Shown in pieces: positions 30,881-38,231 of a DNA stretch of 64,000 bases (within the stretch, counting starts at the first letter, position 1; the number at the start of each line of letters is the position of its first letter). The DNA is from an uncultured Desulfovibrio sp. Lineage in GTDB: Bacteria > Desulfobacterota > Desulfovibrionia > Desulfovibrionales > Desulfovibrionaceae. The position numbers and the translations under genes are program-made. The notes under the pieces are model-generated. The model did not search any database and was not told where the DNA came from. It saw only the letters and a program-made list of their open reading frames with translations. The DNA lies in assembly GCF_944324505.1 (NCBI RefSeq), contig NZ_CALUWO010000010.1:1-64000 (forward strand), written 5' to 3'.

Positions 30881-31762
30881 ATGGCCCTTTTACGAAAATC
30901 TCCCTTTTCCCTGCCGGCATCGCAATATGGCGGAGCGCGCAAGCGGGTCTTCATCGGCATGATGCTGGCCTCCTGTCTGGCGGTCTGCCTGTGCATCGCC
31001 TTTTTCATCATTCTGCCATGGTCCGGCCTGGGGCAAACCAGCTGGCTGTCTGCTGCCATTCGCGGTCTGGGCTGGGGGCTGGTCATTGTCATCTGCTGGA
31101 TGTGCCTCACACTGGTGTTTCACATCTACACAGGGCGGCTGCTGCCCGGTCTGCGCAATATCCGGCAGGTCATCATCCGCTTTTTCTTTCCGCTCATGGA
31201 AATGCTCACCCGGCTCATGCGGGTGGACAAGCCCCTGTTGCGCCGTTCCTTCATCAAGGTCAATAACGAACTGGTCCTTGCCGACCGCCGGCCCGTGGGG
31301 CCGGACGAACTGCTGCTGCTCATGCCGCACTGCATACAGCGCAGCCTGTGCCCGCATCGCCTGAGCTATCATGTGGATCATTGCCGCCGCTGCGGCCTGT
31401 GTCCCGTGGGCGGCCTGCTGGCCCTGCGGGATGCCTATGGCGTGCACCTGGCCATTGCCACGGGCGGTACCCTTGCCCGGCGCATTGTCGTCCGCAGCAA
31501 ACCACGATTCATTATTGCCGTGGCCTGCGAGCGGGACCTGACCTCCGGCATCCAGGATTGCTATCCGCTGCCGGTCTTCGGCATTCTCAATGAACGGCCC
31601 AATGGTCCCTGCCTGGATACCTTTGTTCCCCTGGACAAGGTGGAGGAGGCCATCCGCCTCTTTCTCAACACGCCGGCCTCCCAGCCCCTGGTCATCAACG
31701 GGCCACCGCACCCTGTCATACTGCCGGCAGCGGCGCATGCCGGGCAGCAGCCCGCTTCATAA
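30881..31762 (+). CDS. DUF116 membrane protein with cysteine motif
   Basis: A 293-residue protein of the DUF116 family, whose function is unknown. Two hydrophobic segments (~24-47 and ~62-85) anchor the N-terminus. The soluble part has a cluster of cysteines (SLCPHRLSYHVDHCRRCGLC), which looks like a metal or iron-sulfur site, and a second part with AVACERDLTSGIQDC. In related genomes the gene is commonly near fmt and rsmB, as here. The start at 30881 is supported by GGAG seven bases upstream; 25 residues in the longer frame are ignored. Confidence 0.85.
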   Translation: MALLRKSPFSLPASQYGGARKRVFIGMMLASCLAVCLCIAFFIILPWSGLGQTSWLSAAIRGLGWGLVIVICWMCLTLVFHIYTGRLLPGLRNIRQVIIRFFFPLMEMLTRLMRVDKPLLRRSFIKVNNELVLADRRPVGPDELLLLMPHCIQRSLCPHRLSYHVDHCRRCGLCPVGGLLALRDAYGVHLAIATGGTLARRIVVRSKPRFIIAVACERDLTSGIQDCYPLPVFGILNERPNGPCLDTFVPLDKVEEAIRLFLNTPASQPLVINGPPHPVILPAAAHAGQQPAS

Positions 31763-31896
31763 CCGTTTCGGGAGGCCGGAGGAGCATGGGCTTTTTTCGT
31801 CGCGCCTGATGTGAGCCAGGCACTTCCGGAGGAAAAACGACCGTCCTCCGGCAGGGTCCTCTCCATCGGGAAGAACGCGCCGGGGAGAAGAGAGAA

Positions 31897-31935
31897 GGGG
31901 AAGCCCTCTGTCAGTCAGGAGGGGTTCCCCTTTTT
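31897..31935 (+). terminator. Terminator after the DUF116 gene
   Basis: GGGGAAGCCCTC (31897-31908) pairs with GAGGGGTTCCCC (31919-31930) with one mismatch, followed by five T residues. It is ~135 bases past the DUF116 stop and ~90 before the RsmB-like gene. Confidence 0.75.
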
Positions 31936-32027
31936 GTCCACCAAGCACCTGCCGCGCAAATGGCCCTGACGTCTGGGGGCGCAGGCGCATTTCCTGCCCA
32001 GGCGTTGCGGCAGGGGAAAGAGGTCAC

Positions 32028-33497
32028 ATGAACGTATCTTGCCCAAAGAGTTTACCGTCGTCTCTTGCCGAGACGGCTGCCCTGCGTGCGCTGGGGACGC
32101 AGCCCCTGGCGCTGGCTCTGCGCGCACTGTGCCTGCTGGACAGGCACTTTGCCGCCGGCTGCACGGTGCAGGCTGCCTTGCAGCAGCTGCTGGGCAGTCT
32201 TCCTCATGCGGCGCATGCGGCACAGCACCGGGCGCTGACCAGCGAACTGACCTATGGCACCCTGCGGCAGGAACGCCGCCTGGGCAGCATGCTCGGCCGG
32301 CTGGTGAAGAGGCCGCAGGGCCTGCCCCTGCCCCTGCGGCGTCTGCTGGCCGTGTCAGCCTATGGCTTGTTCTTTCTGGATCGCCTGCCGGATCATGCGC
32401 TGCTGCATACGGCGGTGGACATGGCCCGTGCTCTGTACGGCAGCAGGCTTGCCGGTCTGGTTAATGCCACGCTGCGTTCCCTGCAACGTCTGGGGGATGC
32501 CCCGCGGGACCCGGCCTTTTATGCCGGGGCGCCCACGGATAATTTTTTTGCCCGCAGGCCGGGACAGGGCAGCGATGCCTGCCTTGCTCCGGCGTTGCGT
32601 CAGCTGGCGCGCTATTACGCCCTGCCGCCGCACATGGCCCTGTGGCTGAATGAAGAGGCGGAGAATGACCCGCAGCGCCGGGAGGCCCTGTTCCGGCGCA
32701 GTGCGGCCCGCCCGTGGAGTGCCTGGCGGGTCAATGCCGGGCATCCGCAGGCCGCAGCCCTGCGGGCGGCCCTGCTGGAAGCCGGTACCGCCAAAGAAAC
32801 GGTGGCGGCCGTGGGGCGCTGGGGCGTGGCCTTTGCGCCGGGCTGCCAGCCGGAGAACATCGGCGGCAAAGCCCTGTCGCACTGGCAGGAAGAGGGCGCC
32901 CTGGCCCCGCAGGCTGCCGGATCGCAGATCATCATGGAAAAGCTGGGGCTGTTTGCCTGGTGTGATGCCGGTCTGCCTGTCTGGGATGCCTGTGCCGGGC
33001 AGGGCGGCAAGGCCGTGCAACTTCTGGAGCAGGGGGGGAGGGTGCGCCTGTGTACGGATACGTCGCTGAGCCGCCTGCGTCAGGCCGGACGGCATCTTGC
33101 CCTGCCGGGGCGGGTTCCGCCGCTGCTGGCGCTGGCCGACGGACGCCGTCCCTGTGTGCCTGCGTCCTCCTGGGCCGGCGGCATTCTGGCGGATGTTCCC
33201 TGCAGCGGCCTGGGCGTGCTGGCCCGTCGTCCTGACATTCGCCGCCGTTCCGTGCAGGAACAGCAGGCGCTCTTTCCCCTGCAACGGCAGATAGCCGGCG
33301 CGCTGCTACGCTGCCTGGCTCCCGGCGGGGAGCTGGTCTACATGACCTGTACCCTGCACCGGCAGGAAAACGAGGCCGTGCTGGAACAGCTGCTGCGTCA
33401 GGCCCCGTTTGCTCTGGATGTGGTGGCCAGCTGGAAAACGCCCTGGGACCACCCGTGGTGCGAGGGCATGTTCGGCGTGCGCCTGCGGCGCGTCTGA
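32028..33497 (+). CDS. rsmB: RsmB-like rRNA (cytosine-5)-methyltransferase (NOL1/NOP2/Sun family)
   Basis: A 489-residue SAM-dependent RNA methyltransferase. A NusB-like helical N-terminus (~25-150, ALTSELTYGTLRQERR) leads to a PUA-like linker and a Rossmann domain with the SAM motif VWDACAGQGGKAVQLL. The two catalytic cysteines of m5C RNA methyltransferases are in ADVPCSGLG and MTCTLHRQENE. This layout is that of RsmB, which modifies 16S rRNA C967, but other Sun-family targets cannot be excluded. AGAGG five bases before ATG supports the start. It converges on parB. Confidence 0.8.
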   Translation: MNVSCPKSLPSSLAETAALRALGTQPLALALRALCLLDRHFAAGCTVQAALQQLLGSLPHAAHAAQHRALTSELTYGTLRQERRLGSMLGRLVKRPQGLPLPLRRLLAVSAYGLFFLDRLPDHALLHTAVDMARALYGSRLAGLVNATLRSLQRLGDAPRDPAFYAGAPTDNFFARRPGQGSDACLAPALRQLARYYALPPHMALWLNEEAENDPQRREALFRRSAARPWSAWRVNAGHPQAAALRAALLEAGTAKETVAAVGRWGVAFAPGCQPENIGGKALSHWQEEGALAPQAAGSQIIMEKLGLFAWCDAGLPVWDACAGQGGKAVQLLEQGGRVRLCTDTSLSRLRQAGRHLALPGRVPPLLALADGRRPCVPASSWAGGILADVPCSGLGVLARRPDIRRRSVQEQQALFPLQRQIAGALLRCLAPGGELVYMTCTLHRQENEAVLEQLLRQAPFALDVVASWKTPWDHPWCEGMFGVRLRRV

Positions 33498-33803
33498 GGC
33501 TGTGCCGCAGCGGTGTCTTATCGCAGGGAAGCCGTTGCCCTGCGGCAGACGGGCGCGTAGGCATGCTCTCCGGCGGGTACCGTCGGCGATGGCGGAGAGG
33601 AGAGGACCCGGGCAGGCAGCGCGTCATGCTGCCCGCAGAATGGACCTGCCGCCTGCCGCTGTGCTGCCACAGCAGCCGTGTGGGTATCGGGCAGGCAGGG
33701 AGATGGCGGCCCGGCATGTTCCGCTGCTGCGGGCAAGGCTGGACCGTGCCCCGCAGCCGGGGCGGCAACACATGGGCGCGCCAGCGCTTTCCCGGCATAC
33801 TGG

Positions 33804-33836
33804 GGGGAAACATCTGTTGGGGTGTTTCCCCTTTTT
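33804..33836 (+). terminator. Terminator after the RsmB-like gene
   Basis: GGGGAAACA (33804-33812) pairs with TGTTTCCCC (33823-33831), then five T residues. It sits between two converging genes (RsmB-like, plus; parB, minus), but the T tract favours the plus-strand transcript. The remainder of the gap 33498-33803 shows no gene; long frames there are antisense or chance. Confidence 0.75.
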
Positions 33837-33843
33837 GTTGCGC

Positions 33844-34788
33844 CTATTCCTCCCAGGTGCAGTTGAGGCGCTGGAGAAGCTGCCGCAACTCGTCGGGGCT
33901 GGTATAGGAAATGGTCAGGCGTCCGCTTTCCAGATTGCCGCTGACGCGGGTCTTGCAGGACAGTTCCCGGCTGAGAACCTCCTGGAGCGAACGCAGCAGC
34001 GGGTCCTTCTTGCGCTTGCCGGGAGCGGGCTGCCGGGCGGGGGCAGGCTGCGCCGTCGGGCTGGCCTCCGGGGCCGCAGGGCTTTCCCCGTCCCAGGGAA
34101 AGCGGCCATGCGTCCGCCAGAAGGCTACGGCATCTTCCGTGTCGCGCACGGTGAGGCTGTGCTCGATGATGCGCAGGCGCAGGGTCTCGGCCGCGGCGGC
34201 ATCACTTTCCAGGGAAAGCAGGCAACGGGCATGCCCGGCACTCATGCGGCCCTGTTCCACATCATCCTGTGCGGCCAGGCTCAGCCGCATAAGGCGCATG
34301 GCATTGGCAATGGCCGGCCGGCTCTTGCCCAGGCGGGTGGCCAGGCCATCCTGGGTAAGACCCAGGGCTTCCTGCAAGCGGGCCAGGGCGCGGGCCTCCT
34401 CCATGGGATTGAGGTCCTCGCGTTGCAGATTTTCAATGAGGGCAATGGCCATCACCTCTTTGTCATCCATCGTGCGGATGATCACCGGCACCTGATGCAG
34501 GCCCGCCATGCGGGCGGCCCGCCAGCGTCGTTCCCCGGCCACCAGCTGATAGCTGTCCTGCCAGGGGCGGACCAGAAGGGGTTGCAGCACGCCCTGCCGC
34601 TTGATGGAATCCGCCAGCTCCTGCAGGGCCTGCGGGTCAAAGACATGGCGGGGCTGGTCGGGATTGGGAATGATGGACGACAGGGGCAGGTGCGTAGGGG
34701 GAACATCCCCGGCCGGGCTTGCGGCGCGGGGCGGGGTATCGCCAAAAAGGGCGTTGAGGCCGCGGCCAAGACCTTTGTTCATGCTCAT
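33844..34788 (-). CDS. parB: Chromosome-partitioning protein ParB
   Basis: A 314-residue ParB/Spo0J CTPase that loads at parS and spreads as a clamp. The N-terminus (NKGLGRGLNALFGD) is typical of the ParA-interacting tip. The CTP-binding and spreading region includes the arginine patch (VAGERRWRAARMAG), followed by NLQREDLNPMEEARAL and the helix-turn-helix (TQDGLATRLGKSRPAIANA). The C-terminal dimerisation part is at ~265-314, after a Pro/Ala-rich linker. It follows parA on the same strand with a 101-base gap. Confidence 0.96.
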   Translation of the reverse strand: MSMNKGLGRGLNALFGDTPPRAASPAGDVPPTHLPLSSIIPNPDQPRHVFDPQALQELADSIKRQGVLQPLLVRPWQDSYQLVAGERRWRAARMAGLHQVPVIIRTMDDKEVMAIALIENLQREDLNPMEEARALARLQEALGLTQDGLATRLGKSRPAIANAMRLMRLSLAAQDDVEQGRMSAGHARCLLSLESDAAAAETLRLRIIEHSLTVRDTEDAVAFWRTHGRFPWDGESPAAPEASPTAQPAPARQPAPGKRKKDPLLRSLQEVLSRELSCKTRVSGNLESGRLTISYTSPDELRQLLQRLNCTWEE

Positions 34789-34889
34789 GGATTCCTCGAT
34801 ATGCTGAACGATGAAGAGGCGCCGGTACGCTGCGGCGGGCCGCCCATGGGCATGGCAGGGCGTCGGGCGGGGCAGCGATGCAGCGGCAG

Positions 34890-35678
34890 CTACTGGATGA
34901 CAGATGCCTTGCGGGAGGGCTTTCTGAGGACCACTTCCTTGGCCAGGCTGAGATAGGCTTCTGCCCCCTTGGATTTTACGTCATAGTGGATGATGGACTT
35001 GCCGTGGCTGGGCGCCTCGGACAGGCGCACATTGCGGGGAACCACGGTTTCAAAAAGATGGTCGGGAAAGCAGCGGCGCACCTCGTCCCGCACATCGCGG
35101 GCCAGGCGGTTGCGCGAATCGTACATGGTCAGGACCACGCCCAGCAGCTGAAGGCCGGGATTCAGACGCTTCTTGACCTGCTCAAAGGTTTGCAGCAGCT
35201 TGACAATGCCTTCAAGGGCAAAGAATTCGCACTGCAAGGGAATGAGCAGTTCTTTGGCCGCGCACAGGGCATTGAGGGTGAGCAGTCCCAGGGAGGGCGG
35301 GCAGTCCAGAATCACATATTCATAGCTGTCGCTCACGGTCTTGAGGCAGTCATCCAGGTAGTATTCACGGGCCATGCGTTCCACCAGTTCCAGTTCCACC
35401 GCCACCAGGTTGGTGCTGGCGGGCAGCATGTCCAGAAAGGGCGTGCGCGTCTGGCAGATGCTCTGCCGGGTTTTTTCCGGCGTATAGAAGGTGGAGTAGA
35501 GGTCCTGCTCCAGGCTTTCCTGCTCGATGCCGCAACCGCTGGTGGAATTGGCCTGCGGATCGCAGTCCACCAGCAGCACGCGTTTTTCCATGACAGCCAG
35601 GGCCGCCGCCAGGTTTATGGCCGTGGTTGTCTTGCCGACGCCGCCTTTCTGGTTGGCAATGGCGATAATTCTGCTCAC
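34890..35678 (-). CDS. parA: Chromosome-partitioning ATPase ParA (Soj)
   Basis: A 262-residue deviant-Walker ATPase: ANQKGGVGKTTTAINLA (deviant Walker A), then LVDCDPQANSTSG, and YVILDCPPSLGLL (Walker B). It is cytoplasmic, binds DNA non-specifically and drives separation of ParB-parS complexes. The start is set at GTG 35678, where GAGG lies eight bases upstream and the encoded start VSRIIAIANQKGG matches the family. A longer ATG frame (35717) would run through a parS-like site and is less likely. It is the first gene of parA-parB. Confidence 0.95.
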   Translation of the reverse strand: MSRIIAIANQKGGVGKTTTAINLAAALAVMEKRVLLVDCDPQANSTSGCGIEQESLEQDLYSTFYTPEKTRQSICQTRTPFLDMLPASTNLVAVELELVERMAREYYLDDCLKTVSDSYEYVILDCPPSLGLLTLNALCAAKELLIPLQCEFFALEGIVKLLQTFEQVKKRLNPGLQLLGVVLTMYDSRNRLARDVRDEVRRCFPDHLFETVVPRNVRLSEAPSHGKSIIHYDVKSKGAEAYLSLAKEVVLRKPSRKASVIQ

Positions 35679-35700
35679 GCGTCCATCCTCCATGGGGTCA

Positions 35701-35716
35701 AGTTTCACATGAAACA
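35701..35716. other. parS-like site 1
   Basis: AGTTTCACATGAAACA matches the parS consensus TGTTTCACGTGAAACA at 14 of 16 positions. It keeps the GTTTCA/TGAAAC arms, with CA-TG at the centre where the consensus has CG-TG. It is 23 bases before the chosen parA start, the usual place for chromosomal parS sites. Confidence 0.8.
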
Positions 35717-35739
35717 TTCACTATGCTGACAGGGCTTAA

Positions 35740-35755
35740 AGTTTCACATGAAACG
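35740..35755. other. parS-like site 2
   Basis: AGTTTCACATGAAACG is a second near-copy of parS, 39 bases from the first (start to start) and with the same CATG centre. The spacing is close to four helical turns, so ParB dimers could sit on the same face of the DNA. Confidence 0.75.
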
Positions 35756-35914
35756 CCCCGGCAAAAAATAGACAATGCCGCCGCAAAGCGCAAGCCCTCC
35801 GGGCAGGATGACCAGCTGGCAAACCGCGCATGCCCGGCCAGCGGGGCGGCCTGAGAGCGATTGACATTCTTTCCGGCATGCGAAACAGTAGGCCAAAAAA
35901 GAAGGAAGCCCCTC

Positions 35915-36724
35915 ATGCGTTGTGGAAAAACATTGCTCATGGGCTGCGCGGTGGCATTGCTGCTGTCGCTGCCCCAGTGCCCGCAGGCCGCCATTCCGGT
36001 GACGGATGCCAACCTGCGCGCCATGCTGGAAAAGGTTCTGCGGGAAAATCCCGATCTGGTGCTGGATGTGCTGCGACAGAACAGCGAAACCGTTCTGGAC
36101 ATTGCGCAGCAGGGGTCCAACCTGCGGCGCAAGCATGCCCTGCAACAGCAGTGGCAGAAGGACATGACCGTGCCCAAGAGTGTGCGCTGCGAGGATCGCC
36201 CGCTGCTGGGCAGGGCCGATGCCCCGGTGCGCATTGTGGCCTTTTCGGACTTTACCTGCCATTTCTGTCAGAAAGCGTCGGAGACCCTTTCCCGGCTCAT
36301 GGCACAGTATGGTGACAAGGTGTGTCTGATCTTCAAATCTCTGCCGCAGGACAAGGACGGCCCCAGCGCCACGGCGGCCAGCTATTTCGTGGCTCTGGCC
36401 CAGCAGGACCAGGCCAAGGCCTGGAAGTTCTACGGCATACTCTTTGCCAATCGCGACAAGGTGATTACCGAAGGCAATGACTTTATCCGCAGTGCGGCCC
36501 GCAGCGTGGAGGCGGACATGCGCCGCCTTGACCGGGACCGCAACAGCCGGAAGGTGCGCGACATTATCCGCGAGGACCTGGAAGATGCCGAAAAGCTGGG
36601 TGTGGACGGCACGCCTCATTTTCTGGTCAATGATCTGGTGGTGCGGGGAGCGCTGCCCGATGATCTGTTCCGCGCAGCCATTGATACGGCGCTGAAGCCG
36701 CAGGCGGCGCCAAGCTCCCGGTAA
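35915..36724 (+). CDS. Exported DsbA-family thiol oxidoreductase
   Basis: A 269-residue periplasmic protein with a signal peptide (CGKTLLMGCAVALLLSLP, likely cleavage near residue 30). A helical region at ~30-90 is followed by a thioredoxin-fold DsbA domain with the active site CHFC in FSDFTCHFCQKAS. A cis-Pro loop is visible in GVDGTPHFLVNDLVVRG, typical of the Com1/BdbD-like subgroup of DsbA proteins that have an N-terminal helical extension. It would form or rearrange disulfides in exported proteins. ATG 35915 is chosen as the start of the signal peptide. It ends before a strong terminator. Confidence 0.88.
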   Translation: MRCGKTLLMGCAVALLLSLPQCPQAAIPVTDANLRAMLEKVLRENPDLVLDVLRQNSETVLDIAQQGSNLRRKHALQQQWQKDMTVPKSVRCEDRPLLGRADAPVRIVAFSDFTCHFCQKASETLSRLMAQYGDKVCLIFKSLPQDKDGPSATAASYFVALAQQDQAKAWKFYGILFANRDKVITEGNDFIRSAARSVEADMRRLDRDRNSRKVRDIIREDLEDAEKLGVDGTPHFLVNDLVVRGALPDDLFRAAIDTALKPQAAPSSR

Positions 36725-36748
36725 GGTAGACAAGGTGCGCAATGCAGG

Positions 36749-36780
36749 CGGGCAGGATTTCCTGCCCGTCATTTTTTTTT
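36749..36780 (+). terminator. Terminator of the DsbA-like gene
   Basis: CGGGCAGGA (36749-36757) pairs with TCCTGCCCG (36760-36768), followed a few bases later by nine T residues. Confidence 0.85.
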
Positions 36781-36931
36781 GCGGGAAGAAAAACGCGGAA
36801 GGGGTGCAGGGGGCCCTTGAGGCTGCGGCCGCTGGCGGCGCAGCGGATCGGGCCGCATGCCAGGCCGGCGGCATGCGGGAAACCGGCCGGGAAGAGTCTG
36901 ACTCAGGCCGGCACGGGGATAGCGGGAAAAC

Positions 36932-36957
36932 AAAAAAGGCGCGGCCTAGGCCGCGCC
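36932..36957 (-). terminator. Terminator of the NlpC/P60 gene
   Basis: A perfect 20-bp palindrome (GGCGCGGCCTAGGCCGCGCC, 36938-36957) is followed on the minus strand by six T residues. It lies 28 bases beyond the stop of the NlpC/P60 gene and faces the DsbA-like gene's own terminator. Confidence 0.85.
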
Positions 36958-36985
36958 CGGTACGTTTCCTGCGGGGGGACACATA

Positions 36986-37462
36986 TCAGCGAGAAACCCG
37001 CCGCACGCCGATGAGTTTCCGGCGCCAGTAGGGAATGTCCATGCTTTCCACTTCAATGCGTCTGCCGGCGCGCGGGCTGTGGATGAAGGTATTCTTGCCG
37101 GCGTACAGGCCCGTGTGCAGGCTGGTCAGCCCTGTGCGAAAAACCAGGATATCGCCCGGGCGGGCCTGGCTGCGGCTGATGCCACGGCCAATGCGGGCCT
37201 GTTCCCGGGTGATGCGGGGCATGTCCAGGCCGTTCTTGCGATAGGCCCAGTAGACAAGGCCGGAACAGTCAAAGCCGCGGGACGGTGTGGTGCCGCCATA
37301 CCGGTATTTTTTGCCCACCTGCGAATAGGCATCCTTCAGCACGCGTTGCCCCTGGGCTGGCGTGATGTCGTCTTCCGGAGAGGGCGCCTTGCCGCCGCAG
37401 GCAGACAGCAGGCAGGCAGCCAGCAGACTTGCTGTCAACAAAAAGGGAATGCGCCAGTTCAT
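36986..37462 (-). CDS. NlpC/P60 lipoprotein, murein endopeptidase
   Basis: A 158-residue small lipoprotein. The signal peptide ends at a lipobox (LLSAC, Cys at about residue 21), so it should be anchored in the outer membrane or inner leaflet. The NlpC/P60 domain has the catalytic triad motifs: Cys in FDCSGLVYWAY, His in LHTGLYAG and a third His in TFIHSPRAG. The core GGTTPSRGFDCSG is typical of Spr/MepS-like enzymes that cut peptide cross-links in peptidoglycan. It stands alone on the minus strand with its own terminator. Confidence 0.92.
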   Translation of the reverse strand: MNWRIPFLLTASLLAACLLSACGGKAPSPEDDITPAQGQRVLKDAYSQVGKKYRYGGTTPSRGFDCSGLVYWAYRKNGLDMPRITREQARIGRGISRSQARPGDILVFRTGLTSLHTGLYAGKNTFIHSPRAGRRIEVESMDIPYWRRKLIGVRRVSR

Positions 37463-37814
37463 AAACAGACCACCTGTGAGAAAAACACCCTATGCTGTTT
37501 GCAGAAACGAGACAGCAGAAAAGAAAATAAGAGGGATCATGGCCATACGGCCATTGTGTTTTCTTTTATACTATCTCGAAAAGGCGGAAGTGCAAGAGAT
37601 TTTTTGCCCGTACAGTTCTAGAAAAATGCTTGATAAAGCCTAAATCCTGTGTGCTATGCAAACGTTCGAGTTGCAGGCGCGTTGCCGTACTCTTTCTGCC
37701 AAAACGAGCGTCTTTTGCCCTGTGGCCAGGGCCTGGGGTCTTGCCTGGTGGCAGCAAGACAGCGTATGAAAATGCTGGCACTACGCCAAATCCCTTGAAC
37801 AGGTTTGACGGATC
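37463..37814. other. Intergenic stretch, no gene
   Basis: AT-richer than its surroundings. It contains a 6-bp palindromic repeat with a 4-base centre (ATGGCC / GGCCAT, 37539-37554) and a TATACT hexamer at 37567. No promoter with a good -35 element is certain. Reading frames here are short and lack ribosome-binding sites. Confidence 0.4.
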
Positions 37815-38075
37815 ATGATGAGCAAGGAACTGATCACCGTCCGCGGCTATGTGGCCTCCGTGCCGCGTGGAACGGACGGACGGCAGGCCCGTGTTGCCGT
37901 GGTACAGGATGATGTGGAATACCGTATTGTGCCCCGTGGCGCCGGTGTGGATCTGGATGACGAGGTGAGCGTGCCCGTGGAAGTGACGGGACATCTGGAC
38001 AGGGGCGAGGAGACGCTCTATCTGACAGTTCGCGAATACCGCATTCTGGAAGACGACTCCTGGCTGGAAGAATAG
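37815..38075 (+). CDS. Small conserved-looking hypothetical protein (86 residues)
   Basis: I do not recognise the family. The protein is acidic, with alternating beta-type patterns (ELITVRGYVASVPRG, ARVAVVQDDVEYRIVP) that resemble a small OB- or barrel-like fold, and ends EDDSWLEE. No signal peptide or membrane segment. Codon use fits the GC-rich neighbours, and the third-position GC bias supports real coding. It is a lone plus-strand gene facing the EndoQ-UvrD gene across an inverted repeat. Confidence 0.6.
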   Translation: MMSKELITVRGYVASVPRGTDGRQARVAVVQDDVEYRIVPRGAGVDLDDEVSVPVEVTGHLDRGEETLYLTVREYRILEDDSWLEE

Positions 38076-38187
38076 GCGTTTTTCCATTGCCTGCATGACC
38101 GGGGCCGTTCCCCTTGCGGCCTGCGTGGTTTTTTGCCGTACAGCTCTGCACCGGCAGGGCTGGTCTGGGCGCTTTGTCCTGTGTGCG

Positions 38188-38229
38188 GCAGATGGCGGAG
38201 TATCCCCCCGGGGATTCTCCGCCATCTGC
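38188..38229. terminator. Long inverted repeat between converging genes
   Basis: GCAGATGGCGGAG (38188-38200) pairs perfectly with CTCCGCCATCTGC (38217-38229), with TATCCCC / GGGGATT pairing partly inside. It touches the stop of the EndoQ-UvrD gene. There is no long T tract, so it may be a bidirectional terminator or a transcript stabiliser. Confidence 0.55.
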
Positions 38230-38231
38230 GT

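Noticed and set aside
33409..34956. 515-codon plus-strand frame over parB
   Set aside because: Antisense to parB, with no ribosome-binding site.
35679..35717. ATG start for parA at 35717
   Set aside because: It would run through a parS-like site and add 13 residues absent from the family; the GTG at 35678 has a good GAGG site.
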